From JAZDMK01 sp043800975 (GTDB lineage: Bacteria > Bacteroidota > Bacteroidia > Bacteroidales > JAHJDW01), in NCBI GenBank assembly GCA_043800975.1, contig JAZDMK010000055.1:1-5176 (forward strand): a stretch of 5,176 bases of DNA, in the 5' to 3' direction. Both the position numbers and the translations under genes were made by a program. Below the pieces are notes generated by a model, which was given only the letters and a program-made list of their open reading frames with translations, ran no database searches and was not told the origin of the DNA. This document shows, piece after piece, positions 1-5,176 of this stretch (position 1 is its first letter; every line of letters begins with the position of its first letter).

Positions 1-17
1 ATTATCATTTGAAAAAT

Positions 18-35
18 GATTTATTCAACAAGGCT
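18..35. mobile_element. Possible IS903/IS5-type terminal inverted repeat (element end or remnant)
   Basis: Read on the minus strand, these 18 bases are AGCCTTGTTGAATAAATC. They match the IS903 terminal inverted repeat as I remember it (GGCTTTGTTGAATAAATC) at 16 of 18 positions, with 14 contiguous matches at the inner end. The orientation would place the element to the left, outside the window, with its outer end near position 35. In the third plus-strand frame, 3-59 reads as 18 open codons (containing DLFNKALF) and a TGA stop, so it could instead be the tail of an upstream gene. No transposase or target duplication is visible. A 7-bp hairpin (4-10 with 14-20) overlaps it. The call rests on one short match recalled from memory and is weak. 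Confidence 0.22.
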
Positions 36-92
36 TTGTTCAAAACAGTCGTGGCATGACTTAGAATCATACTGCAACTAACATGTTAACAT

Positions 93-126
93 AAAAAAAG
101 CCGCTCATATTGCTATAAGCGGCTTT
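93..126 (-). terminator. Rho-independent terminator of the AOR family gene
   Basis: Read on the minus strand, a perfect 9-bp stem AAAGCCGCT/AGCGGCTTT (126-118 with 105-97) encloses a 12-base loop. The run of seven T residues at 99-93 overlaps the end of the stem and continues past it. It begins 16 bases after the AOR stop codon at 143-145, the expected place. In the plus direction only three T residues follow the stem, so it should act mainly on minus-strand transcription. Confidence 0.85.
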
Positions 127-142
127 CACTAGTTTGTAATTT

Positions 143-2296
143 TTATAAATGTTTCTTTACAACTTCCAATACCTCTGGTAAATCCATTCCCAGCTGTGTA
201 AGATGTTCAATGGTTGGAACACCATTCGGGGTCCAGCCACGGCGTTTGTAAACAGCATCCAGTAGTTGTTCGTAGCGATCTTCCCGATACTTGCGGGTGA
301 TAGCCATTTTTTCTTCAGTGCTTTTTCCGGTTGGATCGACACCAATCTGTTCCTTCATCTGCTTATCATAACGTTCCTGACGTGATTCGTATTCCTCTTT
401 CGTAACAGGACCGCATGCGCGATAGGGCTGTGCATCATGTTTGCGCAGACCATAACCACGGCGGATATTAAATACGCGTTGGAAATTATATACACGTTCC
501 GACTGGCGAATGAGTTCGGCATTATCAATTTTAATCCCTGTCACTGCTTCAAAAATCGTCAGGTAATTATCCACGTGCTCCGGAACCTTGGCGGGTTCAG
601 CTGTTTCACGGTTGTTGGCGGGTTCCACATCATTCCATGGAAGTTTGCAAAGTCCCATCAGTCCAAACCAGGTGCGGAACATCGGGAAATAATGCAGTGC
701 TTCGGCTTTGTTTTCAAAAGTAGGAATGTGATTGTTCACCATGTCCATGAAAATCAACCAGGCTTCATCATGCTGCGGGCCTTTGTTGGTCATTGCATAT
801 CCGCCCTGCTGCGCAAGCGATTCTTTGGAAATATACTGTGAATATTCAAGACCTTTGTTTTCCATACCAATGTCATTCATGAAATTGATATCGCCCCAAC
901 CATTCTTCGCGAATAATTCTTTCATTTTACGAATTCCCATACCGGCAATTTTCCCGAAGCCTTCACCGCGTGCCATCTGGTGCATTGTTTCCATGACATC
1001 TTTCCAGTTACCCCAGGTAAAATCAAGGCCACCGGTGCGTTCTTTATTCAGAATCCCATTTTCCCAACATTCCATAATGAAGGCCATTAACGTTCCGTAG
1101 GTAATTGTACAAATACCGTAAGTATCGCAATAGAAATTACATTCAATCACATGATCGGCTTCAAATACACCAATGCAGGAACCAAGGCTGGCTGCAGTTT
1201 CATATTCCGGTCCGTCAACTGTTACTTTTGATCCGGCATAAGGACCTGTTTTCAATTCAAAATTATCAACCGCTTTTGCGCAGGCCATGGTGCAGCCAAT
1301 CCAGCAACCATCGGGTAAACCCTGTGTGAATTTGGATTTCCAGATTTCAGAATGCAATCCGCCTGCCTTTTCATGACTTCCGAATTTGAAGTTATGCGTA
1401 GGAAGAAGATCATAGTCATTCATGATCTCAACCAGATGGGCCGTACCTTTTGTACGCATTTCGCACTGGCTGTCGTCCAGTTCTTTCATTTCTTTGTTGA
1501 AACGCTGACCACGCTCTGCAATGGCTTTCAGATCCACAACATTGTTTGCATTTCCTTTAACACCGGCTACTTTACAAACGATGGCTTTAATTTTTTTATC
1601 ACGAAGTACGGTTCCAATACCGCCACGACCAGCTTGTTTCAAACGACACACCTTACGGCGGGGATCCCAGAAACTGAAGTTCAGCATGCCGATCAAACTG
1701 TTTTGTGCAGCCAAACCAGCGGAAACAACACCGATATTCATTTTATCCTTTTCATTGTCAGCATACATTTCTGTCAGCTGTTCTGCAAGGATGTGACTGT
1801 CTATGGCCTCATTCGGAGCTTCTTCAATGGTAATTTTTCCATTGGTTCCATCAATATAAATAATGATTTCCTTATCCGACTTGCCCTGAATTTCCATAGC
1901 GTCAAAGCCGGAGAATTTCATAAAGGGTCCGAAATAACCACCCACATTGCTATCGATCGGAATATCCGTCTGCGGAGAAATTGTAACAACAATTGATTTT
2001 CCGGTTCCGGAATATTGTGTAATTCCGCAAATAGGTCCCGGAGAAATGACGATCACATTTTCAGGATCGTTCCATTTTGTTTCAGGTTTTGTAGCATCCC
2101 ATAACAAACGAAGGCCAACGCCTTTTCTGCCGATAAATTTATCCTTCACAGCTTGGGTGACTGGCTTTTCACTGATAGAAAGATCCCCCACATTCACATA
2201 CAGTGTGCGGTTGTTGTATCCTCTTTCAATCGGGCGAAGTTCGTATTTCCACTCTGTCAAAAGTTTGTGCTTTGTTTTTAATTCCATTACGTCCAT
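143..2296 (-). CDS. Aldehyde:ferredoxin oxidoreductase (AOR) family protein, tungsten/molybdenum pyranopterin enzyme
   Basis: This 717-aa protein belongs to the AOR family, cytoplasmic enzymes that interconvert aldehydes and carboxylic acids using ferredoxin, a tungsten (sometimes molybdenum) bis-pyranopterin and a [4Fe-4S] cluster. The N-terminal cofactor domain covers about residues 25-230 and ends in the family signature GRGGIG (223-228) followed by KIKAI. The C-terminal domain follows, with GPEYET (362-367) and KGPQHD (505-510). Probable cluster ligands are C331, C335, C339 and C550. The spacing C-x3-C-x3-C differs from the C-x2-C-x3-C I recall for Pyrococcus furiosus AOR. The protein is about 100 residues longer than that roughly 605-aa enzyme; much of the excess is a charged stretch near 620-685, before a family-like ending (RGWTPNGVPT...LTQLGMDLPEV). 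The start is ATG at 2296, though ATG at codon 4 (2287) is also possible; neither has a clear Shine-Dalgarno sequence. The substrate cannot be told. A BamB-like or other oxidoreductase subgroup role is possible. Confidence 0.93.
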   Translation of the reverse strand: MDVMELKTKHKLLTEWKYELRPIERGYNNRTLYVNVGDLSISEKPVTQAVKDKFIGRKGVGLRLLWDATKPETKWNDPENVIVISPGPICGITQYSGTGKSIVVTISPQTDIPIDSNVGGYFGPFMKFSGFDAMEIQGKSDKEIIIYIDGTNGKITIEEAPNEAIDSHILAEQLTEMYADNEKDKMNIGVVSAGLAAQNSLIGMLNFSFWDPRRKVCRLKQAGRGGIGTVLRDKKIKAIVCKVAGVKGNANNVVDLKAIAERGQRFNKEMKELDDSQCEMRTKGTAHLVEIMNDYDLLPTHNFKFGSHEKAGGLHSEIWKSKFTQGLPDGCWIGCTMACAKAVDNFELKTGPYAGSKVTVDGPEYETAASLGSCIGVFEADHVIECNFYCDTYGICTITYGTLMAFIMECWENGILNKERTGGLDFTWGNWKDVMETMHQMARGEGFGKIAGMGIRKMKELFAKNGWGDINFMNDIGMENKGLEYSQYISKESLAQQGGYAMTNKGPQHDEAWLIFMDMVNNHIPTFENKAEALHYFPMFRTWFGLMGLCKLPWNDVEPANNRETAEPAKVPEHVDNYLTIFEAVTGIKIDNAELIRQSERVYNFQRVFNIRRGYGLRKHDAQPYRACGPVTKEEYESRQERYDKQMKEQIGVDPTGKSTEEKMAITRKYREDRYEQLLDAVYKRRGWTPNGVPTIEHLTQLGMDLPEVLEVVKKHL

Positions 2297-2320
2297 AACA
2301 TTTCATTTTAGATATCGTGT

Positions 2321-2346
2321 CAAAATTATAAAAATTCGACATCAAA
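2321..2346 (-). promoter_or_regulatory. Candidate Bacteroidota promoter for the AOR family gene
   Basis: Read on the minus strand, TAATTTTG (2328-2321) fits the Bacteroidota -7 consensus TAnnTTTG and lies 24 bases ahead of the ATG at 2296. A TTTG at 2346-2343 could be the -33 element, but the 14-base gap is shorter than the usual 17-23, so only the -7 box is reasonably supported. The implied leader is about 20 bases, A/T-rich and without a Shine-Dalgarno sequence. That leaves no room for a structured molybdenum/tungsten cofactor riboswitch unless transcription starts further upstream. Confidence 0.4.
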
Positions 2347-2369
2347 CTGTAAAGAGCAGAAAAAAAAGT

Positions 2370-2477
2370 CGTTATGCAAACCTTTGCCTATCGGTTAATT
2401 TGGATTTCCTGCATTAACGATACTAACAAAAAAAAATTAAAAGTAAAATCCGTTATGTTTTTCTATGCATATCGTAA
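2370..2477. promoter_or_regulatory. Short repeats in the divergent intergenic region, possible operator sites
   Basis: The spacer between the divergent AOR and dehydrogenase genes contains several small symmetrical motifs. CGTTATG occurs twice (2370-2376 and 2451-2457). GCAAA-CC-TTTGC (2376-2387) is a short inverted repeat. TATCGGTTAA (2389-2398) and TTAACGATA (2414-2422) form an imperfect inverted pair, and TATCGTAA recurs at 2470-2477. These could bind a regulator acting on one or both promoters, but each is short and the DNA is AT-rich, so chance is a real alternative. No known operator is recognised. Confidence 0.2.
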
Positions 2478-2487
2478 AAATTAATTG

Positions 2488-2495
2488 TATCTTTG
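2488..2495 (+). promoter_or_regulatory. Bacteroidota -7 promoter box for the P5C dehydrogenase gene
   Basis: TATCTTTG fits the TAnnTTTG consensus exactly. Transcription would begin near position 2500, giving a leader of roughly 27 bases that contains the ribosome binding site. No good TTTG is seen at the -33 position; the T-run at 2458-2462 is the only weak candidate. Confidence 0.6.
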
Positions 2496-2514
2496 CAATG
2501 AAAAACAAGATAGA

Positions 2515-2520
2515 AAGGAG
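2515..2520 (+). promoter_or_regulatory. Ribosome binding site that fixes the dehydrogenase start
   Basis: AAGGAG lies 6 bases before the ATG at 2527. The frame is open upstream to a TTG at 2485, but using that codon would place the start on the -7 promoter box, so the ATG is the better start. A strong Shine-Dalgarno sequence stands out because the other genes in the window lack one. Confidence 0.8.
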
Positions 2521-2526
2521 ATTACT

Positions 2527-4152
2527 ATGAATAACAGTGTTTTTACATTTGATGAACCGAAAAACGAACCCATTTTTCAATACAGTCCACACAGCACTTC
2601 ACGCGATCATCTGATCGCTGCCATGATGGAGCTTTCAGCCTCCGAGACAGAGATACCACTTATTATTGCAGGAAAAGAAATTAAAACGGGTGTAACTGGA
2701 AAAGTTGTAATGCCACACAATCACAAGCATGTGCTGGCAACCTATCACATGGCCACAGAAAGGGAAGTAAAAATGGCCATTGACGCTTCCATGGCTGCGC
2801 ACAAACAATGGTCGGAACTATCCTGGGTGGATCGTGCGTCTATTACTTTAAAAGCAGCTGATCTGATTTCAAAAAAATATCGCTACCAGCTCAATGCAGC
2901 CACCATGCTGGGTCAGGGAAAAAGTGCGTACCAGGCAGAAATTGATGCAGCTTGCGAAGTGATCGACTATCTTCGCTTCAATGCGTATTTTGCATCAAAG
3001 ATTTATGATGACCAACCCATTTCGAACTTTGATCAACTGAACAGGATGGAATACCGCCCGCTGGAAGGATTTATTTTTACTGTTTCCCCATTTAACTTTA
3101 CTGCCATCGCATCCAACCTGAATATGTCTGTCGCTTTGATGGGAAACACCACTGTTTGGAAACCCGCAAGCACTTCCCTTCTATCCAATTACCTGCTGAT
3201 GAAAATTTATAAGGAAGCTGGCCTACCCGATGGTGTTATTAATTTTGTTCCCGGAAGCGGTAGTCTGATTGGCGATATCGTCATGCAGCACCGCGACCTT
3301 GCCGGAATACACTTTACCGGCTCCAACAATACATTTAATCATCTATGGAAAAAAATTGCAGATAATATTGAAAATTACAAATCATATCCACGCATTGTGG
3401 GTGAAACGGGCGGCAAAGATTTTGTTTTTGCTCACAAATCTGCGGATGCTCTGGAAGTGGCAACAGGTATTATTCGTGGATCATTCGAATACCAGGGTCA
3501 GAAATGCTCAGCTGCTTCACGCGCCTATATTCCCGAATCATTATGGCCCGAAGTAAAAAAACATTTACAGAGAATGTGCAGCGAAATTCATGTAGGCCCT
3601 CCTTCCGATTTTAAGAATTTTATGAATGCTGTTATTGATGAAGGAGCCTTTGACAACATCATGGGATACATCGAAAAAGCACGTGAATCGGATGATGCTG
3701 AAATAATTTGCGGCGGGAAATGTGACAAATCAACTGGTTACTTTATTGAGCCTACAATTATTCACACTAAAAATCCCCATTTCATTACCATGGAAGAAGA
3801 AATTTTTGGCCCGGTGATGACAATTTATGTTTACCCTGACGAAAAATATTCTGCAACACTTGAATTATGTAACCAAACATCACCTTATGCATTAACCGGC
3901 GCCATTTTCTCACACGACCGATATGCCTACGTGGAAGCATGTCAGGCTCTCCGCTATGCTGCTGGAAACTTCTATATCAATGATAAACCAACAGGTGCAA
4001 TGGTAGGCCTACAGCCGTTTGGCGGGGCAAGAGGATCAGGCACCAATGATAAGGCGGGTGGAAAGTTTAATCTGTACCGTTGGATTAGTCCAAGAACGAT
4101 TAAAGAAACTTTTGTACCAGCCACTGATTTTAAATATCCGTTTATGAAATAA
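2527..4152 (+). CDS. pruA: 1-pyrroline-5-carboxylate dehydrogenase (L-glutamate gamma-semialdehyde dehydrogenase)
   Basis: This 541-aa NAD(P)+-dependent aldehyde dehydrogenase catalyses the last step of proline catabolism, and of ornithine/arginine routes, oxidising glutamate gamma-semialdehyde to glutamate in the cytoplasm. The whole superfamily fold is present: SPFNFTA with oxyanion-hole N190, WKPAS with cofactor-binding K212, FTGS (263-266), ETGGK with general base E293, QGQKCSA with catalytic C327, EEEIFGPV (423-430) and LQPFGGARGSGTNDKAGG (495-512). The last motif and the N-terminal region before the fold are typical of the single-domain P5C dehydrogenase group found in Bacteroidota and eukaryotes. 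It is not the fused PutA form, and no proline dehydrogenase gene is in view. The length is normal and no key residue is missing. It is transcribed away from the AOR family gene across a 230-bp spacer, and a terminator-like hairpin follows 19 bases after the stop. The family is secure; the substrate follows from family resemblance. The symbol rocA is also used for this enzyme. Confidence 0.93.
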   Translation: MNNSVFTFDEPKNEPIFQYSPHSTSRDHLIAAMMELSASETEIPLIIAGKEIKTGVTGKVVMPHNHKHVLATYHMATEREVKMAIDASMAAHKQWSELSWVDRASITLKAADLISKKYRYQLNAATMLGQGKSAYQAEIDAACEVIDYLRFNAYFASKIYDDQPISNFDQLNRMEYRPLEGFIFTVSPFNFTAIASNLNMSVALMGNTTVWKPASTSLLSNYLLMKIYKEAGLPDGVINFVPGSGSLIGDIVMQHRDLAGIHFTGSNNTFNHLWKKIADNIENYKSYPRIVGETGGKDFVFAHKSADALEVATGIIRGSFEYQGQKCSAASRAYIPESLWPEVKKHLQRMCSEIHVGPPSDFKNFMNAVIDEGAFDNIMGYIEKARESDDAEIICGGKCDKSTGYFIEPTIIHTKNPHFITMEEEIFGPVMTIYVYPDEKYSATLELCNQTSPYALTGAIFSHDRYAYVEACQALRYAAGNFYINDKPTGAMVGLQPFGGARGSGTNDKAGGKFNLYRWISPRTIKETFVPATDFKYPFMK

Positions 4153-4171
4153 TGAATGTTTTATGTTATTT

Positions 4172-4209
4172 AAAAATCCTGTTTGCAATAGCTGGCAGGA
4201 ATTTTTTAT
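4172..4209 (+). terminator. Probable rho-independent terminator after the P5C dehydrogenase gene
   Basis: AAAAATCCTG (4172-4181) pairs with CAGGA and TTTTT (4196-4200 and 4202-4206), leaving one bulged A at 4201 and a 14-base loop. The right arm runs into a T-rich stretch that reaches 4213. The G/C core is only CCTG/CAGG, so termination may be incomplete. The same bases carry the promoter of the next gene: the loop holds its -33 element and the T-tract holds its -7 box. Confidence 0.5.
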
Positions 4210-4214
4210 TTTTG
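4182..4214 (+). promoter_or_regulatory. Bacteroidota promoter for the thiF-like gene
   Basis: TTTG (4182-4185) and TATTTTTG (4207-4214) are 21 bases apart and both fit the Bacteroidota -33/-7 consensus (TTTG, TAnnTTTG), making this the best promoter in the window. The -7 box ends only 7 bases before the ATG at 4222, so transcription should start at or within a few bases of the start codon. The message would be leaderless or nearly so. Confidence 0.65.
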
Positions 4215-4221
4215 CTGTACC

Positions 4222-4800
4222 ATGAGTGCAAACATATTAGATTTACTTAAAACCAAAACTATCGGCATAGCCGGCTGCGGTGGACTGGGTTCCAACTGTG
4301 CCGTATCGCTCGCGCGGGTAGGCATTGGAAATCTTATTATCGCCGACTTTGATGTGATTGTAGAAAGCAATCTGAACCGGCAGTATTTTTTTTATGATCA
4401 GATCGGACAGAAAAAAGCATTTGCCTTAAAAGATAATATCAACCGCATCAATCCTGCGGTGCAGGTGGAAGCCCACGATATGAAGCTGGATCCTAAATCT
4501 ATCGTTACTTTGTTTCAAGATTGCGATGTGATTGTGGAAGCTTTTGATCTGGCCGAAATGAAACAGATGATTATTGAAACCGTTGTCTCGGAAATGCCCG
4601 ATAAATATATTGTTTCCGGCGTTGGCCTGGCTGGCTGGGGACACAATAATTTATTTACCACAAAGCAATACGGTAAACTTTTTATCTGCGGCGATCATCA
4701 GCATGAAGTATCTGAGAGCATGCCACCATTGGCACCTAAAGTATGTATCGTTGCTAATATGGAAGCCAATCAGGTGATGGAAATACTATTGAATAATTGA
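4222..4800 (+). CDS. thiF: ThiF-family sulfur-carrier adenylyltransferase (short, zinc-free type)
   Basis: This 192-aa E1-like protein should use ATP to adenylate the C-terminal glycine of a small sulfur carrier (ThiS for thiamine, or a MoaD-like carrier for pyranopterin cofactor). The Rossmann ATP site is complete: GCGGLGS at 18-24, D42 and D44 after the second strand, SNLNRQ with R53, K65 in GQKKAFALK, and D109 in VEAFD. The VEAFDLAEMK stretch and the ending LAPKVCIVANMEANQVMEILL fit the short ThiF group of about 200 residues seen in anaerobes. The paired CxxC zinc motifs of E. coli ThiF and MoeB are absent; the only C-terminal-half cysteines away from the core are C156 and C175. The ATG at 4222 has no Shine-Dalgarno sequence but sits just after a strong promoter box. 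No thiamine or molybdopterin gene adjoins it, so the carrier is unknown. The nearby AOR family gene makes a role in pyranopterin sulfur supply possible. The family is certain; the pathway is not. Confidence 0.87.
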   Translation: MSANILDLLKTKTIGIAGCGGLGSNCAVSLARVGIGNLIIADFDVIVESNLNRQYFFYDQIGQKKAFALKDNINRINPAVQVEAHDMKLDPKSIVTLFQDCDVIVEAFDLAEMKQMIIETVVSEMPDKYIVSGVGLAGWGHNNLFTTKQYGKLFICGDHQHEVSESMPPLAPKVCIVANMEANQVMEILLNN

Positions 4801-4828
4801 CGATTTACAATTTTCGATTGACGATTTA
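4794..4828 (+). repeat. Degenerate 7-bp tandem repeat over the thiF stop codon
   Basis: The sequence divides into five 7-base units: TAATTGA, CGATTTA, CAATTTT, CGATTGA and CGATTTA. The 12-base string ATTGACGATTTA occurs twice (4796-4807 and 4817-4828) at a spacing of exactly three units. The first unit includes the TGA stop of thiF, so the array extends into the coding end. From general knowledge, CGATTTA/CGATTGA-type strings of this kind are common between genes in Bacteroidota. No function is known to me. Confidence 0.65.
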
Positions 4829-4849
4829 AATATTAAATAAAAAAAAGAA

Positions 4850-5176
4850 ATGACTCCGGAAGAACTAAAGAACCGAACAAAGCAATTTGCTCTTTCTGTA
4901 ATGAGTTTTCTTCGTTTGATGCCATCTGGCCTTGAAAGTCAGGTTATAAGCAAACAACTTATCCGTTCTTCAACTTCTGTTGCTGCAAATTACAGAGCAG
5001 CCTGCAGGGCAAGATCATATCCTGAATTTCTTTCAAAAATTAAAATTGTAGAGGAAGAAATTGATGAATCCTCTTTTTGGTTAGAACTTATCCTTGATGC
5101 CAAGTTATTATCTTTAAAAAAGGTTGAACCTTTGCTGAGTGAATCAAAAGAACTAACAGCTATTTTTTCTGCTACT
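4850..5176 (+). CDS. Four-helix-bundle protein, S23/23S rRNA intervening-sequence family (cut by window end)
   Basis: The first 109 residues of a small helical protein are visible; the family is usually about 115-130 aa, so only a short tail is missing beyond the window. The hallmark stretch runs from about residue 34: ISKQLIRSSTSVAANYRAA, then RARSYPEFLSKIKIVEEEIDESSFWLELI, which fits the family pattern (QLIRSxTSVxANYxEA, ARSxxEFxxKxxxxxKExxE-xxWLE). Four amphipathic helices are expected. These proteins were first found in intervening sequences within 23S rRNA genes of Leptospira and other bacteria, but most in Bacteroidota are free-standing chromosomal genes of unknown function. No rRNA sequence is present here, so this is such a copy. 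The ATG at 4850 follows an A-rich stretch (AAATAAAAAAAAGAA), with no Shine-Dalgarno sequence and no clear TAnnTTTG box. It lies 49 bases after thiF on the same strand, across the heptamer repeat, so it may be co-transcribed. Confidence 0.88.
   Translation, partial: MTPEELKNRTKQFALSVMSFLRLMPSGLESQVISKQLIRSSTSVAANYRAACRARSYPEFLSKIKIVEEEIDESSFWLELILDAKLLSLKKVEPLLSESKELTAIFSAT

Noticed and set aside
83..92. Perfect 10-bp palindrome ATGTTAACAT beside the AOR terminator
   Set aside because: It is short, AT-rich and lies downstream of the gene where an operator is not expected; chance is the simplest reading.
437..2417. Several plus-strand open frames of 74-214 codons opposite the AOR family gene (for example 1352-1996)
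   Set aside because: They lie antisense to a protein with clear family motifs along its whole length, show no recognisable domains, and lack promoters or ribosome binding sites of their own.
2485..2526. TTG at 2485 as an upstream start adding 14 residues to the P5C dehydrogenase
   Set aside because: This stretch contains the -7 promoter box and the AAGGAG ribosome binding site that serves the ATG at 2527.
2297..2526. Molybdenum/tungsten cofactor riboswitch ahead of the AOR family gene
   Set aside because: No long conserved stem architecture was seen, and the candidate promoter leaves a leader of only about 20 bases.
3269..3556. 95-codon plus-strand frame inside the dehydrogenase gene
   Set aside because: It is out of frame with the conserved catalytic region and has no family features of its own.
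4426..4777. Minus-strand (4426-4644) and plus-strand (4574-4777) frames within thiF
   Set aside because: They are shadows of the ThiF frame, which carries the conserved ATP-binding and C-terminal motifs.
1..5176. CRISPR array, tRNA or rRNA genes
   Set aside because: No regularly spaced direct repeats with unique spacers, no tRNA cloverleaf signature and no rRNA-like stretch were seen in either strand.

Overview
The window looks like chromosomal DNA of an anaerobic or facultatively anaerobic member of the Bacteroidota. Three sequence signals support this. Close matches to the Bacteroidota -7 promoter box (TAnnTTTG) lie upstream of three of the genes. The intergenic DNA is AT-rich and one stretch carries a degenerate 7-bp repeat. 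The last gene encodes an S23-type four-helix-bundle protein, a family frequent in this phylum. The genus cannot be told from the sequence.

Layout. Positions 1-92 hold no convincing gene; bases 18-35 resemble the terminal inverted repeat of IS903/IS5-type insertion sequences, so an element or its remnant may lie to the left. A rho-independent terminator (93-126) ends a minus-strand gene at 143-2296, which encodes a large (717 aa) tungsten- or molybdenum-dependent aldehyde:ferredoxin oxidoreductase (AOR) family protein. A 230-bp AT-rich divergent promoter region (2297-2526) separates it from a plus-strand gene at 2527-4152 for 1-pyrroline-5-carboxylate (glutamate semialdehyde) dehydrogenase. 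A compact 69-bp gap, in which a probable terminator and a very good Bacteroidota promoter overlap, leads to a short ThiF-family adenylyltransferase gene (4222-4800). A heptamer repeat patch covers the thiF stop codon and the following gap. The window ends inside a four-helix-bundle protein gene (4850 to beyond 5176).

How the genes may work together. The dehydrogenase is a housekeeping proline/arginine catabolic enzyme that oxidises an aldehyde with NAD+. The AOR family protein oxidises aldehydes (or reduces acids) with ferredoxin through a pyranopterin-bound metal. ThiF/MoeB-type enzymes adenylate the C-terminus of small sulfur carriers (ThiS, MoaD); MoaD-type carriers supply the dithiolene sulfur of pyranopterin, and AOR genes in other organisms often sit beside such genes. 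A link between thiF and AOR here is therefore reasonable, but it is inference: no ThiS/MoaD carrier, ferredoxin or other cofactor gene is visible, and the genes are on opposite strands. I see no clear novel multi-gene system. The most notable points are the unusual cysteine spacing and long C-terminal region of the AOR homologue, its neighbourhood, and the overlapping terminator/promoter with an almost leaderless thiF transcript.
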